Notes under the pieces: model-generated
What the model was told of the DNA's origin: nothing
Database searches by the model: none
What the model saw: only the letters and a program-made list of their open reading frames with translations
Shown: piece after piece, positions 18,730 through 27,785 of the stretch
Numbering within the stretch: position 1 is the first letter of the stretch
How the letters are laid out: each line of letters starts with the position of its first letter
Program-made: the position numbers and the translations under genes
Source: Flavobacterium beibuense F44-8
GTDB taxonomy: Bacteria; Bacteroidota; Bacteroidia; Flavobacteriales; Flavobacteriaceae
Length of the DNA stretch: 64,000 bases
NCBI RefSeq assembly: GCF_000769915.1
Contig: NZ_JRLV01000009.1
Span: 1-64,000, forward strand
Reading direction: 5' to 3'

Positions 18730-21231
18730 ATGAAGAATTTGTTTTATAATCTGTTACTGCTTTTTACGGTAGCAGTACAGGCCCAACTACAAAGTCCGGC
18801 CGAATTTATTCCCGGTTACGGAAGTCAGGTAAGCTATTACCATGAACTGGAAAACTACTTTAACCACTTAACAGAAAATTCAGACTATATACTTAAAAAG
18901 CAATACGGCTACACCTATCAGGACAGGAGCCTTAATGCTTACTATATATCTACCCCTCAAAACCTAAAGGAGTTAGAGGATATAAGGAAAAATCATTTGT
19001 ACCAAATAGGGATGCTTGCCGAAAAGCCTGCAAAAGTTAACGACAAAGCTATAGTATGGCTTAGCTTTAATGTTCACGGTAATGAACCCGGAGCTGCCGA
19101 AAGTGCCATGAGCGTAGCTTTTGAACTGATTAATCCTAATAATAAAAGAACAAAGGAATGGCTTGAAAATACCATAGTAATACTGGATCCCTGTTTAAAC
19201 CCCGACGGATATTCCCGTTACGGAAACTGGCTTAGGGATGTAACCGGGCAAATGCTACACCCTGGGCATACCGACAGGGAGCACATGGAGCCATGGCCGG
19301 GCGGTAGGCAAAACCACTATGCTTACGACCTTAATCGTGACTGGGCTTGGCAAACTCAGGCCGAATCACAACAGCGCATTAAACTTTACAATAAGTGGAT
19401 GCCAATGGTACATGTAGATGTGCACGAAATGGGGTATAATGAACCCTATTTCTTCCCACCTGCTGCCGAACCTATGCATGAGTACATTACTCAGGCACAA
19501 AAGGATTTTCATATGGCTATAGGTGAAATGACTTCAAAACGATTTGATCTTAAAGGTTGGAACTATTATACCCGTGAGCGTTTTGATTTGTTTTACCCTA
19601 GTTATGGTGATACTTACCCAAGCTTTAACGGAGCGGTAGGTATGACCTACGAACAGGGGGGGATTGGTGCCGGTAGGGCAGTAGTGATGAGTAACGGTAA
19701 TGTGTTAACTCTGCAGGACAGGATAGACCACCATACAGAAGCAGTATTAACTGCTGTTGAAACTGCTTCCTGGCAAAAAGACAAGCTGGTTAAAAACTTC
19801 AGGGAATATTTTAAAGAAGCTCAGGATAAGCCTAAAGGGAAATACAGTACCTATGTTATTAAAAATGGCGGGAAAACTCAACAGCTTGCTGAGCTACTTG
19901 AACGTAATAACATTCAGTTTACGTTTGCTAACGATACCAAAAAACTTAATGGCTACAGTTATATGGATAATGATGATAGAGATTTTACGGTTGAGCCAAA
20001 CGATCTTATCATTAATGTAAAACAACCTAAGGCGATATTGACACAGGTGCTGTTTGAGTCGGCACCAAAACTGACCGATAGTCTTTCTTACGATATTACA
20101 GCATGGGCACTGCCTTATGCTTATGGTGTAGAGAGCTATGCCTTAAAGAACAGTTTTAAAATTAAAACCAAAGCTGAAGTTAGCTACAAGGGTAAGCTGG
20201 ACTTTGAAAGGGTATATGCCTATTATATTCCGTGGAATGGAAGGGCATCGGCAAAAACACTGTCATGTCTGTTAAAGAGTGGTATTAAAGTTCGTTCTGC
20301 CAGAAAGGCATCATCCTTTAGAGGAATAAAAATAAATCCGGGTGACCTTATTGTTTTAAAGGGAGACAATCAAAACATGTACGACTTTAAAAACAATATG
20401 GATATGCTGCTGGAAAACAAACCTGATTATGAGGTTATGGAAAGTGGCTTTTCGCTGGAAGGCGGAGATCTTGGCGGGGAATCTTATCCTTTATTGAGTG
20501 CGCCAAAAGTATTACTGCTTGCAGGAGAAGGTATTAGTGCTACCGATTTTGGGCAGGCATGGTTCTACTTTGACCAAATGATAGAATACCCTTTAAGTAT
20601 TATCGATATAAGAAATGTGAACAGAGTAGACTTTAGCCAGTTTACTACCATAGTACTGGCAGACGGTTATTATGACTTAGATGAAAACCAGAAAGATAAA
20701 TTAGATAGTTTTATTGAGGATGGTGGTAAGGTTATTGCTATTGGTAACGCGCTTACCGTTTTTGAAGACAGGGAAGGATACAGCCTAACCCGCTTCGCAT
20801 CTGAAGCTGATAAGATGGCCGAAATGGAACGCAGGGAAGAGGAAACTCTTGAAGCCCGTTTTATGGATTACAAGAACGCCGAAAGAAGATCAATTTCTGA
20901 AGCAGTTCCCGGTGCTGTTATTGAAAATGTTATCGATAAAAGCCATCCGCTTTCTTATAGTTTAGGGAATAAGTATTTCAGTCTTAAAACCAGCGATATG
21001 CATTATCAGTTGTTAAAAGATGTTTGGAATGTGGCTTATGTGCCTCAAAACTATATCAGTTTCGGTTTTATAGGTAAGAATTTAAAACAAAACCTCGAGA
21101 ATACCGTAACGTTTGCTGTAGAGCAAAAAGGTAAGGGACAGGTTATTTATATGGTAGATAATCCGTTATTCAGAGGTTTTTGGGAAAACGGAAACCTACT
21201 GTTTAGCAATGCCGTATTTTTAGTAGATTAA
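18730..21231 (+). CDS. Secreted M14 family zinc carboxypeptidase
   Basis: 833 residues with a signal peptide (1-18, LFTVAVQAQ). The M14 metallopeptidase domain spans about 35-350: the zinc motif HGNE gives His116 and Glu119 (FNVHGNEPGAAES), the third ligand lies in VHVDVHEMG, and the catalytic Glu is in GMTYEQGG near 300. The C-terminal part (about 560-830) resembles a glutamine amidotransferase-like fold often found behind M14 domains in Bacteroidota (VLLLAGEGISATDFGQAWFYFD). It probably degrades peptides in the periplasm or outside. A membrane protein gene follows after 10 bp. Confidence 0.92.
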   Translation: MKNLFYNLLLLFTVAVQAQLQSPAEFIPGYGSQVSYYHELENYFNHLTENSDYILKKQYGYTYQDRSLNAYYISTPQNLKELEDIRKNHLYQIGMLAEKPAKVNDKAIVWLSFNVHGNEPGAAESAMSVAFELINPNNKRTKEWLENTIVILDPCLNPDGYSRYGNWLRDVTGQMLHPGHTDREHMEPWPGGRQNHYAYDLNRDWAWQTQAESQQRIKLYNKWMPMVHVDVHEMGYNEPYFFPPAAEPMHEYITQAQKDFHMAIGEMTSKRFDLKGWNYYTRERFDLFYPSYGDTYPSFNGAVGMTYEQGGIGAGRAVVMSNGNVLTLQDRIDHHTEAVLTAVETASWQKDKLVKNFREYFKEAQDKPKGKYSTYVIKNGGKTQQLAELLERNNIQFTFANDTKKLNGYSYMDNDDRDFTVEPNDLIINVKQPKAILTQVLFESAPKLTDSLSYDITAWALPYAYGVESYALKNSFKIKTKAEVSYKGKLDFERVYAYYIPWNGRASAKTLSCLLKSGIKVRSARKASSFRGIKINPGDLIVLKGDNQNMYDFKNNMDMLLENKPDYEVMESGFSLEGGDLGGESYPLLSAPKVLLLAGEGISATDFGQAWFYFDQMIEYPLSIIDIRNVNRVDFSQFTTIVLADGYYDLDENQKDKLDSFIEDGGKVIAIGNALTVFEDREGYSLTRFASEADKMAEMERREEETLEARFMDYKNAERRSISEAVPGAVIENVIDKSHPLSYSLGNKYFSLKTSDMHYQLLKDVWNVAYVPQNYISFGFIGKNLKQNLENTVTFAVEQKGKGQVIYMVDNPLFRGFWENGNLLFSNAVFLVD

Positions 21232-21241
21232 TTATAATAAA

Positions 21242-21712
21242 ATGAAAAATAAGTTATTAGATAAGGTGTTTTACATCTTTGCAATGGTTACAGCAATTAC
21301 ACTAACAAGCCCGTTTTTTAATTATAAACCAACAACAGAAGGAGCAGGAGAAACAGGAGATAACTGGTTTATATGGGGCGATTTTAATTTACTGGATGTA
21401 GTTACGGGTGGTTTACCAAGATTTGCTAAAGTACCTATAGCTCCGTTTTTTAAGGTACTTATAGTATTTTCTGCCTTAGTACTTGCAGCAACAGTATTTC
21501 AGTTTGTAGGTGCTTTATTCAGGCAGCGTAAACAGGTGCTTTTTGCAGCCCTTACTGTTTTTGTTTTCCTTTTAGGCGGACTTATTTATGTAACAACCGG
21601 TAGTTTTGGTGTAACAATAAAAACGGGATATTACCTGTTTATGGCATTTGAAGCCGCAGTGGTGGCTCTTGGTATATATGTAGGCAAAAAACAAAAAGCG
21701 GTAAGTGCTTAA
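21242..21712 (+). CDS. Four-helix integral membrane protein
   Basis: 156 residues with four predicted membrane helices (about 9-25, 72-95, 99-117 and 128-148) and a loop after helix 1 rich in Gly and aromatic residues. No motif recognised. It is packed between the M14 peptidase and the TPR gene, so co-transcription is likely. Confidence 0.75.
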   Translation: MKNKLLDKVFYIFAMVTAITLTSPFFNYKPTTEGAGETGDNWFIWGDFNLLDVVTGGLPRFAKVPIAPFFKVLIVFSALVLAATVFQFVGALFRQRKQVLFAALTVFVFLLGGLIYVTTGSFGVTIKTGYYLFMAFEAAVVALGIYVGKKQKAVSA

Positions 21713-21743
21713 ATCAGATAAACCAACAATCAAACCAACAACC

Positions 21744-22766
21744 ATGAAGAAATTTTTGTTTTTCCTTGCCTTTATGGCCATTCCTTTTTCTGCTTTTTCT
21801 CAGGAAACAGCTAAAGAAAAAATAAGTAGAGGGGTACAACTCCATGACCAAGGTAAGTACCGTGAAGCTATTGCTGTTTATGAAGAGGTTGTAGCTGAGG
21901 ATGATAAGAACTGGGAGGCTTATTATGAAATGTGCCTGTCTTATGTATCATTAAATGAGTTTGATAATACTATTAAGTATGCCGATATCGTTATTGATTC
22001 TGATAGTGATATGGTGCCTAAGGGGTATTACATTAAAGGAGTGGCTCTCGATTATTCCGGTAAGCACAAGGAAGCAATAAAAGTTTTTAAAAAAGGTATT
22101 AAGGAAGCTCCTCAATTTCATTCATTATACTACTCTCTTGCAATAGTAGAGTGCAGGCTTGAAGAATATGATGAGGCAGAAAATTACCTTCAGGAGGGAT
22201 TACAGCAAAACCCTTTACACGGCAGTAGTCATTTGTTGTTAGGAAAACTGAATTATGAGGAAAGGACAAAATCGCTTTTGGCACTATACAATTTCCTTAT
22301 TATTGAGCCGACAGGGAAAAGGGCAAATGAAGCTTTAACACTTATTAAAAAACACCATAGCCTGGGGGTTGAGTTTAAGGATGATAATAAGGTAAATATC
22401 ACATTAAACTCTTTGGCAGTTGATAGTGAGTTTGGAGGTGCAGAGGCCATACTTTCCATGTCACAGGCGTTAAGGAAGGGCGAGGAATATGCTGATAAAT
22501 CAGATTTTGAATTTTTTGCCGATAATACCAAGTCCTTTTTCATGGTTTTGGGTGAGCTAAAGGAAAACAAGAAAAAGAAAGGTTTTTGGTGGGATTACTA
22601 CGTAGATTTTTTCTATGACCTGGCTAAAAACGAAGAGATGTATGAAACTTTTATGTATTACATACATCAGGATATACAAAATACACAGGTAGAATTATGG
22701 TTACAGGATAACCCCGAAAAAGTAGATGCTTTTTTGGACTGGGTAACCAATTATAAAAGGGCATAA
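21744..22766 (+). CDS. Secreted tetratricopeptide repeat protein
   Basis: I chose the Met at 21744 because it starts a clean signal peptide (FLFFLAFMAIPFSAFSQ); the longer frame from 21705 adds a polar extension that overlaps the previous gene. TPR repeats follow from about residue 25 to 165 (GVQLHDQGKYREAIAVYEEVVAEDDKNWEAYYEM, GYYIKGVALDYSGKHKEAIKVFKKG). The remaining 170 residues are helical without a recognised domain. Likely a periplasmic scaffold. Confidence 0.85.
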   Translation: MKKFLFFLAFMAIPFSAFSQETAKEKISRGVQLHDQGKYREAIAVYEEVVAEDDKNWEAYYEMCLSYVSLNEFDNTIKYADIVIDSDSDMVPKGYYIKGVALDYSGKHKEAIKVFKKGIKEAPQFHSLYYSLAIVECRLEEYDEAENYLQEGLQQNPLHGSSHLLLGKLNYEERTKSLLALYNFLIIEPTGKRANEALTLIKKHHSLGVEFKDDNKVNITLNSLAVDSEFGGAEAILSMSQALRKGEEYADKSDFEFFADNTKSFFMVLGELKENKKKKGFWWDYYVDFFYDLAKNEEMYETFMYYIHQDIQNTQVELWLQDNPEKVDAFLDWVTNYKRA

Positions 22767-22798
22767 GCATATACACTACAACCACTATAAACCAAATA

Positions 22799-23803
22799 AT
22801 GAAGAAACTTTTATTGCCTATCACGGCATTTTTACTGCTATCTTGCCATAATGATATGGACGATACAGGAGCGGAAAACTCTAATAATACAGGTGAAACC
22901 CCGGGTGAAACAGTTATTGATTACAGGCAGGAAATGCGTCAGCTTGTAATGAGTATCAGCGTGAAGGGGAAAGTTTCAAACGGCAATTTTGCAGTAATAC
23001 CTCAAAACGGTATTGAACTGCTTACTAATGACGGAGATCCGTTTGGGTCACTTAATATCCCATACCTAAATGCTATTGACGGACACGGACAGGAAGATTT
23101 GCTTTATGGATATGATTCAGATGATGTTGCTACTCCTTCAGACGAGACCGATTATTTAATGGAGTTTTTAGACCGATCTAAGGAGTTTGGTAAGGCAATA
23201 CTGGTTACGGATTATTGTACTACCGAATCTAAAGTGACAGATTCATACACCCGTAACGAAGATAATGGTTATATATCTATGGCGGCTCCGCAAAGGGAGC
23301 TTAATGCTATACCGGATCAGGCTCCGCATAACGAAAACGCTAATGATATAAACCACCTTAGCGATGCTAAAAACTTTCTTTACCTTATAAACCCTGAAAA
23401 CTTTGCTACAAAGCAGGATTTTATTACTGCTGTATCGGCAACCAATTATGATGTGGTGCTAATTGATATGTTTCTTGGCGGAGAGAGTTTTACCCAACAG
23501 GAAATCACTCAGCTAAAAACCAAGGCAAACGGAGGTATCCGTATGGTAATTTGCTACATGTCTATAGGTGAGGCAGAGGATTATCGTTATTACTGGCAAA
23601 GCGGCTGGACAACGGGAACACCCGAATGGCTTGAAGCCGAAAATCCAAGTTGGGCAGGTAACTATACCGTGCAATACTGGAATGACGAATGGAAAAATAT
23701 TATTTATAACACACCAGGCTCATACCTTGATAAAATACTAAATACAGGCTTTAACGGGGTTTACCTCGATATAATAGAAGCCTTTGAATATTTTGAAGAG
23801 TAA
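22799..23803 (+). CDS. GH114-like (endo-alpha-1,4-polygalactosaminidase type) lipoprotein
   Basis: Lipobox LLLSC at residue 16, a Gly/Asn/Thr-rich linker, then a TIM-barrel-like domain of the TM1410/GH114 type. The conserved stretches are VLIDMF, RMVICYMSIGEAEDYRYYW near residue 245 and GVYLDIIEAFEYF at the end, supplying the acidic residues of the active site. GH114 enzymes cleave alpha-1,4-linked galactosamine polymers, an exopolysaccharide component. The C-terminus ends soon after the last conserved motif, which is compact but seems complete. Confidence 0.8.
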   Translation: MKKLLLPITAFLLLSCHNDMDDTGAENSNNTGETPGETVIDYRQEMRQLVMSISVKGKVSNGNFAVIPQNGIELLTNDGDPFGSLNIPYLNAIDGHGQEDLLYGYDSDDVATPSDETDYLMEFLDRSKEFGKAILVTDYCTTESKVTDSYTRNEDNGYISMAAPQRELNAIPDQAPHNENANDINHLSDAKNFLYLINPENFATKQDFITAVSATNYDVVLIDMFLGGESFTQQEITQLKTKANGGIRMVICYMSIGEAEDYRYYWQSGWTTGTPEWLEAENPSWAGNYTVQYWNDEWKNIIYNTPGSYLDKILNTGFNGVYLDIIEAFEYFEE

Positions 23804-23825
23804 TACATAAAAGCAGTTTCAGTAA

Positions 23826-23903
23826 TGTCATTCTGAATGTAACGTAGTGAAGTGAAGAATCTCCAAATTATTTATAGGAGATTTTTCCTTCGTCAAAATG
23901 ACA
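23826..23903. repeat. Palindromic intergenic repeat (single copy)
   Basis: Begins TGTCATTCTGAATG and ends AAAATGACA, with inner arms GAAGAATCTCC and GGAGATTTTTC around an AT-rich loop. It is the same family as the 146-bp array at 29798-30276. On transcription it would fold into a long hairpin, and may act as a terminator for the GH114 gene or the response regulator. Confidence 0.75.
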
Positions 23904-24011
23904 AAGTATTACTAACAGTACTTTTAGAACGGCTTTTTTTATTCTACTTATTTTTCATATTCATGTTTCATTTTTGTATTGCAATTAACCGAAACAGGAT
24001 TTATGGATGTT

Positions 24012-24440
24012 TTAATGAAAATTAAAAAAACGTTCCAGTACCTCTTCCAGCATTTCGCCAGTTAAAGGTTTTGTTCTGAATGCCGAAAGTGCACCTCGTG
24101 ACTTTGCTTTTTCTATATCATCCGGATTTTCGGAAGTAGTAAGCATCACCACAATCATTTTGCAGTGCAGGCTTTCATCCAGTTCAGAATATTCCTCAAG
24201 AAATTCCCATCCGTTCATTCCCGGCATGTTAATGTCAAGAAAAATAAGATCAGGATGCCTGTCACCGTTTTGATCCTTTTGTTTAATGTAATCCAAAGCT
24301 TCCTCTGCTGTTTCTTTTATTACAATATGCTTGGCAGCATGATTTTTTCTAATCACTCTTTCATGAAAAAAGTTGTCGATCTTATTGTCGTCAACCAGCA
24401 TTATGCAATTTATCTGCCTGTTCATCACTTCGTTGCTCAT
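24012..24440 (-). CDS. Response regulator (single REC domain, Rcp1-like)
   Basis: 142 residues forming one receiver domain. The phospho-acceptor is Asp69 (LIFLDINMPG), with the acidic pair in LVDDNK and the conserved Lys in FRTKPLTG. There is no output domain, so it probably signals by protein contacts, as in Rcp1-like regulators. Its start lies inside the 3' end of the histidine kinase gene with a 50-bp overlap, so they are co-translated partners. Confidence 0.92.
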   Translation of the reverse strand: MSNEVMNRQINCIMLVDDNKIDNFFHERVIRKNHAAKHIVIKETAEEALDYIKQKDQNGDRHPDLIFLDINMPGMNGWEFLEEYSELDESLHCKMIVVMLTTSENPDDIEKAKSRGALSAFRTKPLTGEMLEEVLERFFNFH

Positions 24441-26412
24441 TGTTTGCTATAAATTTTGAAATTGTAAACTTAAATATACTTCCTTCCCCGGGTTCTGATT
24501 CTACCCATATTTTTCCCATATGCAGGCCTACTATTTTATAACAGTGTGCCAGCCCAATTCCATACCCTTCAAACTCTCCGTCTTTATGCAGACTTTTAAA
24601 AATCTGGAAAATACGTTCAAAATACCTGGGGTTAATACCTATCCCGTTATCACTAACCCAAAACTCATAGTAATCTTTTTCTTCATGGCAATGAATTTTA
24701 ATAATGGGGGCTACATCATTTTTACGGAATTTAATGGCATTGTTTATAAGGTTCTGGAAAACCAGTCGCAGCTCCAGCCTGTAGGCATAGAGATGAGGCA
24801 TTATACCATAGCGCACTTCTGCCCCCGATGCTGATATGAGTCCGTTTAGGTCAGATACCACATCTTTAAGCACATCGTTACAGTCAATATAAACCAGTTG
24901 CCTGTTTTTACCCAAGCGGGCAAAATCCAGTAATGACCTAACTAACATGCTCATGCGCCCTGTGGCGAGGTTTATATGCTCGAGGTAAAGTTTTATTTCG
25001 GGGTTAAGTTCTTTACCATAATCTTCTTCTATAATTTGTATAAAGTTACTTACGGTTCTAAGTGGTTCCTGTAAGTCGTGTGAAGCGATGTAATTAAATT
25101 GTTCTAACTCCTCATTTTTGTTTTGAAGCTCTAAAACCTGCTGGTTTATGGTAGCTTCCTGTTCCTTACGTTTGGTAATATCTATGACCGATGCCAGTAT
25201 AAGTGTACTGTCACCGGTGTTTAATGGGTTAAGTCCTATTTCTACAGGGAATTCGGTACCATCTTTCCTCATACCATGTAAATCCCTACCGGCACCAAAG
25301 TAACGTGCTTTTGGTGCAGCATGGTAGGAGTTCCTGTTTTTAGGATGACCGTGCCTGAATTTTGTAGGCACAAGCAAATCTATTTTTTGACCTATAAGTT
25401 CCTCTTTGGTATAGCCGAATATTATTTCGGTTTGTTTGTTTACAAGTGTTATGGTGCCTGTTTCGTCGGAAATGATAAAGGCATTGGGAGCCGACTCAAT
25501 TACGCTTTTAAAATGTACTTCTGCAAGCTTCTGTTTCCTTTCCGACTGGTTTATGGCATTAGCAGCCTTATAGATAAAACCAAAACATATAAGAATAAAC
25601 CCGATTGATGTAATGGCCAAACTTGGCTTTAATCCCATAATTGATCCGGAGTTTATACTAAAACCCGAATGCTCAAAAAATTGCAGTCTTAAGTATGTTA
25701 CTATTATTATTAGCACAAATAATTGTAAAAAAAGCCGCTTTGCAATTATATTTCCTGTTTCTTTTACTGTGAATATTCTTGTAAACCCTAACTCAGGATA
25801 AAGCATACTGGCACTCATAGATAAAATACAAAAGCTTATAGCTGTATGTATTGCTATTGGTGTTAAAAAGCTGAATTTATATAGACTGGGAACACTAAAA
25901 AAATATCCTATTATACATATAGAAGATATTATAGTTACGAAATGAAAGGCATATTGGCAGTAAATTCGAAATTTTTGGGATAAGGAAGCAAAAAATAGCC
26001 CGGCTCCCATTATTATGAATAAAAAAGATGTTATGGGAGACATACGCCCAGGATAGACTTCCTGTTTTTCTATCCCTTTTAAATCAAGGAAAAAGAGTTG
26101 ATCTATTCCAAAATTTACAGATAGAATTTCCTGTAATAAAGATGCTATGGCAAATATTGTTACAAATATTTCCATAAATAGTAGTGTAGCCGAAACTCTT
26201 TTAATAGAAGTAGAGGCTACAAGACAAAACGACAGTACTAAAAATGAAAACGCTGTATTGAACTTCATGGATATATATCCGTCCAAAATGCTTTTTAATA
26301 TCTCTATATTAAAAACCCAACCTATTAAAACTGCTATTGCCAGGATAAAAACAAGCAGACTTCCAATAGTAACAAAGCGAATTTGATTAATTTTTTTGCT
26401 TAGCATAGTCAA
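24391..26412 (-). CDS. Membrane PAS-domain sensor histidine kinase
   Basis: 673 residues. The N-terminal 290 residues contain about eight membrane helices, then comes a PAS domain (about 298-418, SVIESAPNAFIISDETGTI). The HisKA domain has His445 (IASHDLQEPLRTV), followed by a HATPase domain with N box LINNAIKF, G1 DNGIGI and G2 GYGIGLAHCYKIV. It senses an unknown signal in or at the membrane and phosphorylates the overlapping response regulator. The HisKA/HATPase part is of the phytochrome-like type. Confidence 0.92.
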   Translation of the reverse strand: MTMLSKKINQIRFVTIGSLLVFILAIAVLIGWVFNIEILKSILDGYISMKFNTAFSFLVLSFCLVASTSIKRVSATLLFMEIFVTIFAIASLLQEILSVNFGIDQLFFLDLKGIEKQEVYPGRMSPITSFLFIIMGAGLFFASLSQKFRIYCQYAFHFVTIISSICIIGYFFSVPSLYKFSFLTPIAIHTAISFCILSMSASMLYPELGFTRIFTVKETGNIIAKRLFLQLFVLIIIVTYLRLQFFEHSGFSINSGSIMGLKPSLAITSIGFILICFGFIYKAANAINQSERKQKLAEVHFKSVIESAPNAFIISDETGTITLVNKQTEIIFGYTKEELIGQKIDLLVPTKFRHGHPKNRNSYHAAPKARYFGAGRDLHGMRKDGTEFPVEIGLNPLNTGDSTLILASVIDITKRKEQEATINQQVLELQNKNEELEQFNYIASHDLQEPLRTVSNFIQIIEEDYGKELNPEIKLYLEHINLATGRMSMLVRSLLDFARLGKNRQLVYIDCNDVLKDVVSDLNGLISASGAEVRYGIMPHLYAYRLELRLVFQNLINNAIKFRKNDVAPIIKIHCHEEKDYYEFWVSDNGIGINPRYFERIFQIFKSLHKDGEFEGYGIGLAHCYKIVGLHMGKIWVESEPGEGSIFKFTISKFIANNEQRSDEQADKLHNAG

Positions 26413-26595
26413 ACCGATGGTAAAATAATACTTACGTATATAGGATAGGATTGGATGCTAAATTATAATTAATTATTTGTATTTTAAATATTTTGTCTTT
26501 AAATAGTAGAATTGTTTCTTTAAAATACATTTTTCCTTAGATAAATGGTTTTTTTAACTAAAAAAAGATGATTTTTTTATTATATTAAATGTTGT

Positions 26596-27243
26596 TTAAA
26601 GCCACTTAGGGTCTAGTTTAGTGACTTTTTTAAAATTTTGTAATTTGGTTTCTGTCATAAAGTCAAAAACTACGCTTTGCCCTAATGAGTATACGGTAAA
26701 TTTACCTTTTGTATTATACTTTTCGGTAAGTGCCTGAATGTTTTCAAAGAGAACATGGTCTGCCCAGTCGTTATCAAATGTTAGGTCATATTTATAGTGA
26801 GTTCCGTTAATGTCAAATGAAACCCATGCTGTTTCGTTGTCAAAGTCTATGTTGTCCTGCACATTAGTGAAATTGAGCTGACCATCGCTAATCCTTTCAA
26901 GGTTTTTAATTATATCCACATAGTCGCCTTTATTTTCGATAGACTCATAATCAAAATGCCAGCAGTTGTTTGATATAGGTTTGTCTTTAGTATCTGCAAT
27001 TTCTGCCCAGGTGTAATAGAGTAAGCTATAAGGTTCTGCTTCATAATCTTCTTCATTATATAAATAAAGAAGGTCGTGTTTATCAATTTCTTTATTAAAG
27101 GTATAGCCAAGTTCTTTAAATGCAGTTAACTGCTCCTCAAAACTGGCTTTAGGTATTTTGTGTACATTTTCTTTAAAAAACTTGTAGACTTTAGGGCTGT
27201 AAAGTATTACAGCTACCGAGAGAACGATAAAAATACTTTTCAT
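26596..27243 (-). CDS. Membrane-anchored hypothetical protein (215 aa)
   Basis: The N-terminus (SIFIVLSVAVILYSPKVYKFF) is a signal anchor or uncleaved signal. The rest is an acidic, aromatic-rich soluble domain (DKHDLLYLYNEEDYE, VSFDINGTHYKYDLTFDNDWADHVLF). Its start overlaps the stop of the upstream gene by 4 bp. No family recognised. Confidence 0.75.
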   Translation of the reverse strand: MKSIFIVLSVAVILYSPKVYKFFKENVHKIPKASFEEQLTAFKELGYTFNKEIDKHDLLYLYNEEDYEAEPYSLLYYTWAEIADTKDKPISNNCWHFDYESIENKGDYVDIIKNLERISDGQLNFTNVQDNIDFDNETAWVSFDINGTHYKYDLTFDNDWADHVLFENIQALTEKYNTKGKFTVYSLGQSVVFDFMTETKLQNFKKVTKLDPKWL

Positions 27244-27626
27244 TTTAAGATGCTGTTAGGTAGAAAATCTCTTTTAAGATAAGCCAATGCTATTTCTATA
27301 GGGTTTTTATACCAATAACCTATGTCATAATCTTTGTCGTTGTCATATAGTACAATTTCAGTATAAAAATTCAGTTGTATTCCAAAAGCCGTGGTTCCGT
27401 CATTATATATAGCATAGCTATCTTCTGTTTGAGGTCCGTAAGGCATAACACATACACGCCTGTCTCGTATTTGCTGATAAAAGGTTAAATGCTTAAGTAT
27501 TTTAGGGTATCTTTTTACAAGAGCTTCATAAAATCCTTTTCCAAAACCATCGTAACGGGCTAAAGCTTCTTCATAGGTTTCGGTTTTATAATCGCAGCAG
27601 TGCGACAGAAGTTCATGGTTTTCCAT
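27240..27626 (-). CDS. Hypothetical protein (128 aa)
   Basis: A small soluble protein without a signal peptide, with HCCDYKTETYEEALARYDGFGKGFYEALVKRYP near the start and several Tyr/Asp-rich strands. It is translationally coupled to the following membrane-anchored gene by a 4-bp overlap, so they probably act together. Function unknown. Confidence 0.7.
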   Translation of the reverse strand: MENHELLSHCCDYKTETYEEALARYDGFGKGFYEALVKRYPKILKHLTFYQQIRDRRVCVMPYGPQTEDSYAIYNDGTTAFGIQLNFYTEIVLYDNDKDYDIGYWYKNPIEIALAYLKRDFLPNSILK

Positions 27627-27664
27627 AATTATTTTAAAGTTTTTAAAAGTAATAAAAATTAAAA

Positions 27665-27726
27665 TGTCATCTTGTCATATTGTTCTGTCATTTTTATAAA
27701 ATTTTTCTCTTGGCATAATGATTGAC
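27665..27726 (+). promoter_or_regulatory. Candidate heat-shock/sigma-54-like promoter of dnaK
   Basis: Three direct TGTCA copies (27665, 27674, 27686) are followed by TTGGCA (27710-27715) and TTG (27722-27724). The layout matches the sigma-54 pattern TTGGCACG-N4-TTGC in spacing and in most bases, but the usual GC of the -12 element reads GA. It lies 60 bp before the dnaK start. The repeats may bind an activator or repressor. Pattern-based only. Confidence 0.45.
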
Positions 27727-27785
27727 TATTTACAACCAAACAATAAACATAAATCGAAAATCCAAAATAATAACTATTAAACGAT

